This document shows, piece after piece, positions 1-13,500 of a DNA stretch of 64,000 nucleotides. Position 1 is the first letter of the stretch. The number at the start of each line of letters is the position of its first letter. The notes beneath the pieces were generated by a model. The model was given only the letters and a program-made list of their open reading frames with translations. It had not been told where the DNA came from and did no database searches. This DNA is from Branchiostoma floridae. Lineage: Eukaryota; Chordata; Leptocardii; Amphioxiformes; Branchiostomatidae. The stretch spans positions 17,452,746 through 17,516,745 of the forward strand of contig NC_049983.1 in assembly GCF_000003815.2 (NCBI RefSeq). The letters run 5' to 3'. The position numbers were made by a program, and so were the translations under genes.

Positions 1-59
1 TTTAAAAATAAACACTCATTAAATATGCACGCATGCGCTCTAACCATTTGATATACTAT

Positions 60-176
60 CGTAAATTCTCGCGAGAAATAAATCTTGACCCTGAACGAAC
101 TTTCACCTGTTGACCTCCTCGCGGTGCATGATGGTAGGTAAACAGGTGTTGTTCCGTTTGTTGCATGCATGCAGGT
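60..176 (+). promoter_or_regulatory. Candidate TATA-less promoter with TCTCGCGAGA motif
   Basis: A perfect palindrome TCTCGCGAGA lies at 67-76. This motif is known from TATA-less core promoters of housekeeping genes. It precedes a possible noncoding exon ending at a GAG|GTGAGT donor (286/287). No TATA box is visible at a suitable distance. Assignment to the F-box/WD gene downstream is inferred from strand and order only. Confidence 0.4.
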
Positions 177-286
177 ATGTCTGAGGTGTTGGCAGCTTGA
201 TATTTCTTAAAGACTCTGGTTTCCACGCCCTCTGGGAAGATGAGAAGGACAAGAAGGAGGTAGAGGATGGACCGGTAGACCCAGAG
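177..286 (+). other. Candidate 5' UTR exon of the F-box/WD gene
   Basis: A strong donor (CCAGAG|GTGAGT) ends a possible exon at 286; the next good acceptor tied to coding sequence is TGTTGCAG at 4553-4560. If they are joined, the frame leading to ATG 4577 is closed in this exon by stops at 261-263 and 276-278, so the exon would be noncoding. It carries a short upstream reading frame, ATG 177 to TGA 200. The exon start is not defined; 177 is only the first ATG. Confidence 0.3.
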
Positions 287-802
287 GTGAGTAGAAGAGA
301 CAAATATTCCGTTTTTGAGTCGTTCATATTTGATACTACGGTTGGCTTGTTTTCTTATTCATCAGTTGTCATAAATTTTAGCATTTTACAAAAATATGGG
401 TTTAAAAATTAAACAAAATAATGCTAGACCGTCTTTGGTGGTAAGGCTGCTTTTCCGCACTCTCTTTCCTATCGCGAAAAACCTTCATTTTTCCTATCTT
501 TCAACAACAACAACGATGTATGTCCAAAACTCCAGATCAACCAGTTGAAATTCAAATTGAGCTACTATAAAATCCCAATTTTACAATCTCCTTGCATTTA
601 TTAAAGATAATATTACTGTGTAGAGTATATAACTAGTACTATATCATCATAGCATACAATAGCAGACTTACTTGACTTATGAGGTCTATCGTATAGCACT
701 GCAAAAATTAAGTATTTTTTTCATAGATTGTCATTAAAACATTTTCTGGAAGACACTGTAAGTCATTTTACTGATCAAATCTAATTCGTGGACATTGGAG
801 GT
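287..802. other. Non-coding stretch, nothing recognised
   Basis: AT-rich sequence, probably the start of a long first intron. I see no open frame with family resemblance, no RNA gene and no clear repeat. Confidence 0.4.
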
Positions 803-1000
803 GGTAGGTTGATTCGCGATTCTTAAAAAGCCGGGAAGTAAGATATGCAGAGAAAGGGAAAATGCCACGTAAGGAATATATGCTGCAAATCTTGTACTCG
901 CTGGGGTCGAGTAAGTTTCCTTACCCGGCAATTTTCCTTTTGCGGCATATTTTCCTTCCCGGCGTATTCTCAGTTAAAAATTTCGAATCAACCTAAAGCA
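803..1000. repeat. Foldback element (imperfect inverted repeat, about 75-bp arms)
   Basis: The arm at about 803-875 (GTAGGTTGATTCG, then GCCGGGAAGTAAGATATGC) recurs inverted at about 925-1000 (RC: TAGGTTGATTCG, then GCCGGGAAGGAAAATATGC). Small indels separate the arms. It looks like an old non-autonomous DNA element; no target duplication was identified. Confidence 0.6.
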
Positions 1001-2790
1001 CCCCCCCTCCCAAAAAAAACACCTTCTGCCAATCGAATGCCCCCAGAGAGGCCAATGAAGGATTTATATCTGGGGGATGGGGGGGACGATGTATTTAACC
1101 TCTATATGTAACCCTAACTTAAAGGTATTAAGTGATCTTAGTATTACTACCTTTATTGTGTTGGTATTCCAGCTAATACTGTAATAGCTATTATGTTTTA
1201 CAGGTGAGTGTGACATGCTGGTATGGGTGCTTTCTTGTTGAGTTTGTGTTCATTGAATGAAAGATTTCCCAAGTGACAGTTTATGTGTAATGCCTGTAGC
1301 CATGTTATATACATTCTGCTATACATATAGAGATAGAAAAGTGTAGTCCATATTCAACACCCAATTGATACTTGCAGATACTAGCTTAGCTAACTATCAA
1401 ATTAAGGTCACTGGTAGCCTGGGACTAATAATGGAATTTCCTGAACAATGTCTCATGTCATTCGGACTCATGAATCATGACACATTTATCGTAGGACCTT
1501 TACCAAAACTGTTAGTTGAGAGTGACTGAGTCCAAAATGCCATGAGCGAAATGACATAGGCTGTTCCAAAGAGATCCTCTCAGTGACAAAATAGTAAGGC
1601 AGTCGCCAGTTTTGTATGAAACTGAGATTGACTATTGATTGGATTATGCCCTGCAGATAATGGGCACTATCCATCAACTCGGCTCCATTAGCTCAGTTAA
1701 TTGATTAACAGAAATAATAATTGCCTCTTACCAGGTACATGTGTCAAACCAGCATAACACAGCAGATATTTGGGCTCTAGGCGTTTTCGGCAGCAATACA
1801 AGCATTTGTTTAGAATCTACTTGATGCTATTTATGCTTTCTAGTAGAATTATTTCTATATGCATAGATGATACGTAACAGATATACATTTATATTATAAT
1901 CATCATGGTATACAGTTTTTTTCCAAAATGTCCTTTCTCTTTCCACCATCATATAGTATATAAAATTATCCATGTACATGTAAATGATGTAACAGTTGTG
2001 TAAGTCTTGCATTGACAGTTTTTGAATAAATGTTACCTCTTATATAAGTTCATATAGTTCACTCCTAATACAAAGCAATAACCGCTCTTTTCCTATTTGA
2101 TCCCATATCTACCCCTGAGGGCACAAGTGACTATGTACAGTTTTGATTCTTTACTGACTCAATCACCTAATTTACTTTCTCAGCAAGAGAGTTGACAGGG
2201 TCAAGTCAGTCTTATGAATTTTTTAGTGCCTGGAGAGTCACTGAGGGAATCCTCCTAAATCCTCTATGCATAATACATTTGTAGTCGAGTCTCCCCGTGC
2301 AAATAGCGCAGCTGGGAGTTAATGGGGAACTGACACATGTTGATACAGTCGTCATTCTTTCGCATTTCTGATTTGAGTGATGTTGCACTCCTCTATTCTA
2401 CTAGGATTCCCACATTTTGTGAGTACCTTTCATGACATTCATGGTGGGATTTCTACTTTTTACATCCACAGACATGGAAGCATCATGTTACCTGTCCCTG
2501 ATATCCTTAATACTTAATCAATATTATTCGTTGTATGTAGATAGTAAGATGATCTTAGTTTTTGGGATTCCACCTTTGTTATCCTTATTGATTTGTTTTT
2601 AAAATGTTCAAAATGTCAATTGAAATCAATGAATTTGGTTTCGACTGTCACGTTGAGTTAACAAGGCCACTGAAAGGTAAAAGCAAACATTCCTTCTAGT
2701 CCCACAGCATTTTAAGCCCATAGTGGTACTAGTAGAAGGTTGTTATCCACCATGTCTTAAACACGGTATTGACAGGCAGAACCCAACCCT
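1001..2790. other. Non-coding intronic or intergenic stretch
   Basis: Contains a short G-rich run (GGGGGATGGGGGGG, about 1073-1086) and AT-rich sequence. No coding exon, RNA gene or inverted repeat could be supported. Confidence 0.4.
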
Positions 2791-2794
2791 CTCC

Positions 2795-3033
2795 TGATCC
2801 TCACCTTTTAGTTTTAGTTTTCCCTCCCCAAACCAAAGTCAGGTACATGTACCCATTTTTACACCTGGCTGGAGTGGGGAAAGTATGTAGTCCTGAGTGC
2901 TGTGGGGATAGTCGTGGTATTACTGGTAAGAGCCTTTCCTAAGGATACAACCTCAGTGGCATGTCAGGGGATTCAAACCCTGGACCTCTGGGCTCTGAGC
3001 CAAATTCCTTAACTGTTACACCATTACACAGTC
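2795..3033 (-). repeat. tRNA-derived SINE
   Basis: Read on the minus strand, it has a tRNA-like head with a box-A-like segment (TGTAACAGTTAAGG) and a box B (GGTTTGAATCC, at about 2970-2980). These are followed by a SINE-like body with GGAAAGGCTCTT and CAGGTGTAAAAATGGGTA blocks. Such heads descend from tRNA genes and are copied by LINE machinery. It abuts the foldback element beginning at 3037. Confidence 0.7.
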
Positions 3034-3036
3034 TTA

Positions 3037-3299
3037 AGCTCTACGCAACAATCCCACTACTCTATAACATCCTTGCTCTATCTACTAGTAACTCAGTCCT
3101 GACAGAGTTTAGACCGTACACTAGCCTGGAGTCTGGCCTTGTTTGCTTTGGTCTGCTCCCAGAGGTTGCTACCCTGCCTTCTGGAGTGGACCAAAGCGAT
3201 CAAGGCTGAACTCCAGGCTAGTGTACGGTCTAAACTCTGTTAGGTCTGAAGTAGATAGAGCAAGGACGTTATAGAGTAGTGGGATTGTTGGGTAGAGCT
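3037..3299. repeat. Foldback MITE with about 92-bp arms
   Basis: The left arm 3037-3132 begins AGCTCTACGCAACAATCCC and reads ...CGTACACTAGCCTGGAGT at its inner end. The right arm 3209-3299 is its reverse complement with only a few mismatches. A 76-bp loop separates them. A transcript would form a long hairpin. Confidence 0.85.
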
Positions 3300-4560
3300 A
3301 GAGTACACTACAGTGACCATCCCTGCAGAGGTGACCTACTTCCACTGGCAGGTGGATAAAGTTGCCCGCACCTCTGGCACACCCCATACCAAATAAGGAG
3401 ACGTTCCAGCAAGTGGTTGAGTTGGGAGCCATCCAGCACATACTTTGTTTTAAAACCAGAGAATGGAATTCCAAAAACTTTAATACCACAGTTTCATGCA
3501 CTTGCTGGAACTTAAAGCTAAGGAAAATTCAGGACATGACTTGAGAAGTCTTCAATTTGTTATTCAAGCACTAGAAAAGTTTTCCTGCGTAAAATCAGCT
3601 TTTGGATTAACGTTATGTCCAGGTAAGGTCTTAACGCCAGGACCTGGGTTGCAATCTTTTAGGAATTGATAGAATTTTGCTTTTGTGTAGGATCTAATAC
3701 TATACCAATAAGGATATCAAGGTCTGTTATGCACAGGGAGAGTTCCCAGCTTTAGGATTACTACTAGTAATGTTATACTTATTTTGGTAAGAGCTTTAGC
3801 AAGGTAATGCAATTTCTTCAGAAATCATCCTGAAGATTTGAATTTACAATGTATTATTATTTTGTCTCATTTTCCCATGTACACTCTTACAATGTTGTAG
3901 ATTTGAGTCTCCTTTGTAAGCTATAACACTTCACTAAGGAATGCTAAACATTTTTCAAGCCATCAAGGTGTAAAATTTTTTTTACTTCTTTGAAAGTTTG
4001 ATGCTGACTTGTTGACTTACAGGACAACAATCCACTATAAATATTCCCTTCACTTTATTCCTGCCACACACATGTGCATGTAGAGGCCGTTTATGTCACT
4101 GCCTATATTGATTCTTTCTTGGCAGTATTTACAAGATTTTTCTGCTGTGATATTGATGTACCTCTTCATGTTTTATTCTGGTTCCGGAAATCAATCTCAA
4201 ATTCAAAATCAGATCTACTGACGATGTACCTCACTCTTGAAGAAGAGTTGTGTCGTTTATAGACTCAATGACAGTGACGACATGTGGAAGAAAGTTTGTT
4301 ATGATTATCTCCATGAAAAATGGCGATACAGTTTTGGGGGTGTCTTTGAGTATGTACATGTCTGTCTCTCTGTCAGTGTGTCTGTTTGTGTTTCCAGATT
4401 TTGTAGTCAGCATGACTCAAGAACCTCTGGATGGATTACAATGATATTTGGTATGTTGGTAGGTGTTGGAAAGACAAAGATCAGGGTCAATTTTTAGCCC
4501 CCTGGTATGTGACCTTGGTACTGCAGCAGAATTTTTTATATGGTCTTTTTTGTGTTGCAG
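3300..4560. other. Non-coding stretch upstream of the F-box/WD coding exons
   Basis: A short inverted pair (GTTCCAGCAAGTG at about 3403 and CACTTGCTGGAAC at about 3502) is present. Otherwise this is AT-rich intron-like sequence ending in the pyrimidine-rich acceptor tract before 4561. Confidence 0.4.
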
Positions 4561-4576
4561 ACAGCGAGGGCTGAGG

Positions 4577-7500
4577 ATGGATGTGGCTGCTGGCGGGGAT
4601 GACTACGCCAGTGGAGGTGCCAGCGATTCCGACGGGCCGACCGTCCAGTCTCCCAAACGTGCCAAAAGTCGGTCCAAAGTCTGGGACAGGGTCACCTGGT
4701 TCGCCCGCCGCAAGAGCTCCCGGGGCTGCAGCCAATCAGAGGCGGCGGGGACGCCTCACCCCGGGGCCGCCTGTCTTCCCGACGACCGCATGGACGTGGA
4801 CTCAACTCCGTCCAGCCCGCGAGCGCTGTCAGAGTGTAGCTCGTCCAGCGAAGGGGACTTGAGCATGGCGGAGTCACACATCCGCCACCAGGCGAACCCA
4901 AACTCACAAGTGGACTCTCAGAGCTGCATCAAACCCAGCGTGGCACGGGCGCTCTTTCACGAGATCGAGATGGTTTCCTTGGCAACGCGTAAGCCCAAGA
5001 TCGTCATCCAGAGGAGAAAGACGTTATCGTCGCAATCCTCGGAGGAATCCGACTCAGGGAATTTGTATCCGAGGGCGACGTCGTACCTAGACTCTTTACA
5101 TCCCTCTGTAACAAACTCATCCGCAAAATGTTGCCAAGATGACCAGAACTTGAACTCCGCCCACGACCACCAGTATCGCGCCAGCTTCTCATGTAGACTG
5201 CACTCCCACTGCCCCTCGGCACAGAGCGTACCAAGGAGCGCGGTGGGTCAGACGCCACAATGTTTACACGTCGGTAACAAGAGAAATGCCTCGCGGTCGC
5301 CCAGTCCAAAGCCACGCCGCGGAGACCAGCTGGACACGGCAAAAAAGACCCATAGTAGGAAGCGATCGAATGACGGGAGGTGCTGCGTTTGGACTCCAGA
5401 CTCGGTCCACTGTTTGGGAGCTGGGGGGATGGACGGTACAGGGTCAAGGTCCCCCTCTCCCAGAATGGGCCAGTCCAGCAAACCAGGGAGGGACGTACCA
5501 TTGTCACCCCACCTGGGGGAGGGCAGGAGGCAGCTAGGGGAGGGAGTAGACGGGCCAGAGTTCAAGAAGCGTATGGAGGTAAGAATTATCTTTCTGACAA
5601 GACAAAGGTACCTACAAGAATAACAAATTAACAAGAATCTCCCAAATGTGAATGTTGACCATTAGACAGATGGTCAATATTTGACGAAGAGACGACTGAC
5701 ACCCACAAAGTTTGCACCAAAACCTTTTTCTGATACTTCTGTTTGCCACTTCCATCATTGCCATATCAAAGCATGCCAGTGCTGCTAACCCAGTTGCTTG
5801 AAGACATGCAGCCCGGAGACATGCCAGTTTTGACATTATTTGTCATTCTCAAGAATGACAGAGAGTTGGCCCACTCGTTTTACCCTTTTTCTGTGCCTCT
5901 CTCGTGTATGTCACTCTAACTCATTGTGCCTGAAGAGTCTGAAATATTTCATATCATCTCTGTTTACTTTTGTTCCTCACAGCTGATGATGGACTGGTTT
6001 GGAGACTTCAACGATCAGCAGAAAAACATTGTCATCAAGAGGATACTGGTCAGTACTTTTTACAACCTTACTAGGTCACTAAGAGGATTGCTGATGACAG
6101 TATGCAGGCATTGTTTTATGAATGAAACAAACAGTTGACAAAATAGATCATGAAAGAACGCAGGGAAGGGAGCATGTAGGGAGAATGCAGGGACACTGAC
6201 AGGAAATTAGGTCATAGGTCCCAGAATAGTTTATCTCATTGCCCGTCTTCAGCTTCCTGCTGCCTTATGAAAGCCAGCAGGAAAATGTGCTAGACATAAT
6301 CTGGGAGCATCAAGTGCAAATATGATTTTTAAAACTCCATACTTGTCTGAAAAATATTCAGAGGTGAGAAAGTAGAAAACAAAATTGCTAACGTGAAAAA
6401 AAAGTTACAATTTTTCATCCCCTCTCCTCCAGGACCAGTGTGGACTGCCCCAGATGCACCTGTTGTCGGTTGCCATGGAGCCCATCCTGCACCAGACCTG
6501 TCCTCACAACTGTCAGGACCTGTTGGCATGGTTACCAGCATCCATCTCCATCTACATCCTGTCCTTCTTGGACCCGGGTTCGTTCAATCTACATGTACTA
6601 CTAGTATGTACGCCGAAAAGCAGTTACTCAAGCAACTGGATATGATTTTGGAAAATCATATCCACTCAGTTTCTTGAGAAACTGCTTTGTGGCGTATCTC
6701 ATTACCTGGATGTCTTACCTTCATTGACCTACTTAGCTAATAAGGTCATTGAACCCAAAGTCTTTAGAAAGGACAAGAGTCATAAACTCTTTGTCCCAAG
6801 CTCATGTTCCAAGGATCTTAACGGCCACTGGTCCAATAAAAGAAAACAGCCTAACTGCAAACCTTTCAACAATTACATGCATCTACAACCAGCTGCTTAT
6901 GCGCCAGGTGCCTGCAAAGCTAGTGTGTTACACAGATGGGCAGTTATACTAGCTTTATAGATATAAATACATGTACACAACCAGCCTGGTGCTTTATGAG
7001 ATATTCAAAGCTATCTTCTACAGTTATGAAATCTATCAATATGAGAAATGTTAAATCCTCATCAATTGCACTGAATGACCTGTTATGTTGCAGTGAGCCT
7101 AACCCGTGCCTCCCAGACGTCGCGGGTTTGGTACGAGCTAGCGAACGAGCCGTGCCTGTGGCGCCGGTTCTGTACCCTCCCCACGTGGCAGATGAGCAGG
7201 GCCACCGCACAGAAACAGATGATCAACCACATGCTGCCCGATGGGACCATACATGTGAGTGCACATGGGGTATTTTATTGTACACACAAACTATAAAGAA
7301 ACATACGTATATATGTTATATAAATGTAATGTCATAGTGCATGGGCAAAGGCACAATTGCGTAGAAATACTACATGTATTACATTTGTAGGTACAAAAAT
7401 GGATGGCAAAAAGAACTGTTGATTGAGTAATTGAGTACATTATTGTCTACAAGTCTATGTGCTGCTATTCATGCTTTATAAACAATCATGGTGTCATTTT

Positions 7501-10500
7501 TCCATGAATTTAGGCTTCTCGGTTATGTGTTTTATCGATAAGAAATGGATGAAGGAAGGAAGGAACGAAGGAAGGAGCAAAGAAATAAAAGAAACAATTG
7601 ATTGTTTATTGTTTTTCCAGTGGAAGAAGGTGTTTGGGGAGCGTTACTGCCTGAGAAGAAACTGGCTGCAGGGGACCTGCACTGTGAAGACGTTTGATGG
7701 ACACACACAGGGCATCTCCTGTGTGGTGTTCGACGACACGAGGATCGTCAGTGGTTCATCAGACAAAACCATCAAGGTACATTGTAGCTTAAATCCTTAT
7801 TATATAGAGTAACAAAAGCCTGACTATGTCATACATCTGGCTGCCCTTCTACTGGTAAAGCCCCACTGACAGCAAGGGATTGTATAATACTGGCAATATA
7901 ATACTGGCTAGAGAAACAAGACTAGCCTATGTGTGGCCTGGATTTGTTTTTCATGGTCAGTAAATCTACATGTAAATTATATGGAAAATAACACCAAAGA
8001 AGGCCAATGGAACCAGGGCTATCTCCAGCCTTTATGTTTCATTGTTTTGGTGTTCAGACAGTGAAGTTTAAAATGTCCATCCCAACAAGCAAATTTCCTT
8101 CTCTGGAAGGAAGAACAGATCCTGGAGACAGCCCTGCTTGGATGAATTGGATAGAGGTTTTTTTTTCTAACCTTTATTTAACCTTGGTTCATCTTCGGCC
8201 TTAGCCGTTTTTCAAGATTTCAAGGGTGGAGTTGTGAGTTGCTTGGAAGTGTTGTGTGAAGACTAGCTGACTACTAATACCACTATGTGAGGGATACCAG
8301 CAGCAGTATAATCAAATACTGGATATTACATGCTACTGCTACTTTCCATAATTTTATTTTCTTTACTTCAGGTTTGGAACATCAGGACCAACACGCCGTG
8401 GTCAGTGCTGACCCTGGCCGGACACTCCGGCACGGTCAGATGTCTGCACCTGGAGGGGAACACACTGGTCAGCGGGGCCACGGACAGGACAATAAAGGTT
8501 GGTCAGCACACAAACTGTGACTAAGTGTAGATCAAGAAACATTCACTGCAAACCTTTCACATACATCTATGTTCTGTCTTTCATTACTTGCATTGCCACA
8601 AAATTCAAACATTATGAATGCCTCCTGTACTACTGTGAAATTTAGTTCCCACAAACATAAACCAACTAACAGTTTTAGAAAAGGTCTATGTCGGAATAGC
8701 AATTCAATGTGATTGTTATATATATATATATGTTAAAGACATAATATTATGTTATTTGTGTTGGCTAAAACTTTCAGTTGTCTTTATTCAGAGTCAGTAA
8801 TTTTTCAAATTCCAATACGATTATACATTTCTTCTGTGACCAGAAAGAATCATTTTGGTCTGAAAAAAATCCAACTATATTTTTTCTGAAGACCCCTGAA
8901 TAGCGACACAATAAATCCACATAATCCATCAAAGGGTTATAAAGAATTTTTCAGGTTTGTGTACTAATGATCCCTGGTTCTACTCCCATCCTGCAGGTGT
9001 GGGACTTGTCTATGCAGAGTAGCTGGTCCAGTATCGCCTGCAGGGTCACCATGATCGGACACTCCGACACGGTCAGGTGCCTCAAGGTAACGCAGATAGA
9101 GACTTTGAAATCAGACTTACTCTGAATGATAAGTATCAGTATGATAAGGTCCAGAGTTCGAAACCCCCTGTGTCACCGATTGTGTGCCACTCAAGTGAAC
9201 TGAAAATGAGTACCATTCACCCGGACTCCAGGAAAAATAGTGACATATCAGTCACAAATGGAGATCCTAATTAAAACCAAACCAAACCAATATTACCGGG
9301 TAGTATTGTTGTTGACAATGTTACTTTCATGTATGGAGGTTTGTTTTTTTCGGCATGTCTGTTTGCTTGTATTTGAAAAAAGTAGACTGGATGGTTTCAA
9401 CATGGCAAGTGGGGACACTGACAGGAAATTAGGTCATAGGTTCCAGAATAGGTTATCTCAAGGAGCTTATATCTCAATATAAGCTCCTTGGTTATCTCAT
9501 TGCCTCTCTTCAGTTTCCTGTTGCCTTATGACAGCCAGTGGGAAAATACCATAAACAGAATCAGCGAGAGATTGGCAATAATAAAAAAAAAGAAATTCAC
9601 AAAAACTAAAATAATGAACGAAAAAAGAAATTAAAAAAAAAATTATTTATCAAGCGTATGAGATTTCTTGTTGTTATTGCACCTCAGGTGGATGAAGAAC
9701 GTGTGGTGAGTGGTTCGTATGACCAGACGCTGAAGGTGTGGAACCTGAGAACTGGACACTGTAAACACACTCTCAGGTAACATACAATCAAAGACATTTT
9801 CTTGTTTTGTTATTTGTTACATGTTTGCAATGTTCGGCAAGCCAAAGTGATGTTTACCAAGCACAGTAGGGATATCTTAGCAGGATACTTTTAAAGAATA
9901 CTTGCAGATAGATGTGCAAAGGTCTAGTAGGTGTGACAGTTAGTTCAGTGTAGTAGAAACAGCTGCTGCTGAATCGCATGCCTGAGAAGCGTGTGTTACG
10001 CCAAAAGGCGATTATAACACTGTGCAGGGGTCTCCCTACAGAGTGGAACAACGGCGCTGCGCCACTCCCGAAAATCCTGGCGCCACTCCCCCAATTTTCA
10101 ACTCTATGGGTTTCTCTATGTCTTTTGAGGGCAACTAGGGGGAAAAAACAACTGAATTCCCTGAAGTTTGAGTGAGAGAGGTCTCATATTTTGCAGAGAA
10201 ATGGACACATACACCCTTCCTTTGTGTCAGTGAGCTTGGGTTGGCAGCAAAAATCACACTCCTTTGTTTTTGTCCTATTGTTATGCGTGTAGACAATAGA
10301 TGTTGGTGACTTTTGCATATGATAATCTCATTAAAAAACCTGTTTTTCAAGACAAGGAAGACTGAGAAAAAACAGACAATAGACCTTGTTTATCTTTATG
10401 TTAGCACCAGACTGTGCTGCTAGTAGTGGTGCCAAGCTTCTAAAAGGCTCCTATCTGGTGATTTGCCATGATTTCTACCCAAAATGTATCCCTTGCCTTT

Positions 10501-13500
10501 CTTTCCCATCAAAAATTTTGGTTTTGTGACATTTCTGTTTGCAATTTTCACTCAGCAAGGTGGCCTAGTATGGTGGAAAACTTTACTGTATAAATGCGGG
10601 TGATAAGTTTTTATTTTGTTTGTTGTTGAAAAGAGCCTCCTACTAGTCCTAGATTAATCAACATATGTCAAGTTGCATTTCTTTTATATTTCAATAGATA
10701 TAGCTTATAGTTTGCATTGAAAATGTACTTAACTTGGACATGTATTATACTTAAGTCAATTGGTCTGAATTTGAAAGACTTTAAAGCTTAAGTGTCAGGG
10801 GAAGGCTTCAAATTGTGATTCATTTTTATATTTAAGGCAAAATGCAACAGCTTCTCCAGGAATCCTGCCTCTCCGAACCACTCCCCCCTAATAGCCACGC
10901 GTTACGTTGCATCGGCCGCAGCGCGCCCTCCAGCACCACTCCCCTAAAATTTTCTGGGGAGACCCCTGTAACAGCTATAGACTGGATAATTTTATATCAT
11001 TATCATTTTGAGCTACTTGCCCAGATTAGCACCACTAAATTTACAAGTAAACTTGAAGTATTACAATGCTTATATTTCATTGCATGAAGATGATTATATG
11101 AAGACTTAGATCTCTCTTTCTTCTATACATTACAACAGTGTGGATTTTGATGTAACTTGGTTTTCAGTGAAAAGCTGTTCATTTTTCTAAGTCTACCTGC
11201 AGTGTGTAGTATATCTACTCTGCTGGTTTGCATGTTTTGGTTTCATCAGTTAAGCATTAAGAACGTTGGTGATGTGGTTTTGTTTTGTTTTGTGTCACCC
11301 ATAGAGGACACACTGCTGCTGTTCTATGTGTCCAGTTTGATGATGACAAGATTGTGTCCGGATCAGCTGATAACACCATTAAGGTAAAGTTTTCTGCCTT
11401 TAAACCTCACCTGAATGAGGGTTGATATTTCCCATAAGTTTCTCATATAGTCATAAATCTGAAAATGCCTAGCAAATAGGCTTCAAAATTCAGATTCAGT
11501 CCTTCTTTCCCCAAGACAGTGATCATAAATTCTGAAGATGATTTTCTTTCTGTAAAAAGGATTCCACCTTCTTTTCAGTTATCCTATTAAACTAATAGAC
11601 ATTGATTGGAAGGAATATTACTTTCAAACTGAGGCCACACCAATTTAATTTCTTGGTTCACGGATTTTTTCATAAAAAATATGGAGCGAGAGGGCGAAAT
11701 AAAAATAAAAATAAAAATTGTAAAATGGTTGGGGTATAGGTAACGGCTAATCCAAAACATAAAGAAAAAAAAGTTTTCAGCTTGAAAAAAGTACAAAAAC
11801 ACTATTATTGTACAGTAACAGCACCTGTACCCACACTTTAAGGAGCTTATAATGCAAAGGCCAATTTGCTACACCAGAAAGTTGGTGAATGGTTTCATTA
11901 ATGGTGAAAATTTGCTGAGTGGTAATTTTTACTTTTATTTTTTTTCCCAAAAAATAGGAGCGAGCGAATCCGTGAACCAAGAAATTAAATTGGTGTGGCC
12001 TGAGGCAATAATTTCCTAAAGAAATCTATTTGCAGTAATGCATAGAATAGAATAGAATATTTATGACAGCCTAAATCTGTTATTTGCGCCAACCTCAGAT
12101 ATGGAATATTGAAGGAGAATGTCTGAAGACCCTGATCGGCCACATGGACGCGGTGACTTGCCTGAACTTCACAGGAGACAAGATCGTCAGCGGCTCGCTG
12201 GACAGCGACCTGAAGTTCTGGGACATGCGGACAGGGCTGTGTGTCAGTACGCTGGACTGGACCAGATCTGAGGGGCACACGGGGGTTATCAGGTACCCAT
12301 TACAACAAGGTCCATGCCAGTGGGTTTGGTTAATGTTAATGAGATGAAGTCATTATTAATGATGTGCCTCTTCAGTCAGTCTGAGATTTTGATTCTTAGC
12401 CTGGTATCCAGCTGTATTATAGCTCCTGAGTCTCTTCTTATGAATCAGAAGAGACTCTGGAGCTATAATACGGCTGGATACCAGGCTACTTGACTCTGCC
12501 ATGTACGGCTGTGAATAAATGCTGCTCCGTTAGTTGTATTACTGCGCTTCTGAGTTATTAAATCAGTGTCCTTTGTCCACTGAATGGCGCTACATACATG
12601 TACTGTTATTCTGTTGGTTGCTATACTTGACAACAAATAAGGGAGGATGCAAGATGGTCCTGCTGTAGTCCAGGGCATCTGTTGTCATTTTTTAAATTTA
12701 CGTCCTATGTTGAGGTCTTTTTCTGAACACAGGAGTATACAACTACATATACTTCTAATACATACCACTTAATATGATGGACATGCATTATGCTAACAAA
12801 TAAAGGAATGCATGCTTTCAGAATGATATGTGAAACTTGATGCTCATGATGCATCCAATGGATTTGAAATTTGGACAATGGATTATTGGATTTGTAGTGA
12901 TCAGTGTTGATTTATTGGTGTTCTTCCATCCCAACCCAGATGTCTGCAGGCCGACCACTGGAGGATTGTGAGTGCAGCAGATGACAAAACCCTCAAGGTA
13001 GGTTGATTCTCTACTACATATGTATACACACATCTTCTTCTTCTTTGTTTTTAGGTGGCCACCATCATCTTGTTGATGCCAGTTACTTATCAGATGATCT
13101 AGTACAGAAGGTTGTCAGTTGTACATTGTAGTCTCAGGTAATGTTTAGGTTTTGAAGTTGGGGGGTCTACTGTAAGTGTTAGTGTAGATATGCCACCTTA
13201 TCCCTGAAGGATTCAAGGAATGGGGCAGTCACCATCTCTGCAGGAAGCACACACACATGGGCAGACACATACATACACACACACATACATTAAACACTGC
13301 TGAGTAAAGCCTATCGTATATGTTCACTATCATCATCTATGTGCTCGTCACTCAACACCTGTGTCCTGCAGGTGTGGAGCGTCGAGGACGGGAAACGTCT
13401 GGTCACCCTGCGTAACCACACCGACGGGGTCACGTGTCTGCAGTTCAATGACTATATGATCGTCTCTGGTTCCTACGACAAGACCGTCAAACTCTGGGAC

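Noticed and set aside
4463-4576. Upstream extension of the F-box/WD first coding exon
   Set aside because: A clear acceptor (TGTGTTGCAG) ends at 4560, so the preceding open frame is intronic; ATG 4577 is the first start after the junction.
11841-11853. Further micro-element (AAGGAGCTTATAA)
   Set aside because: No inverted arm and no flanking 7-bp direct repeat; probably chance similarity.
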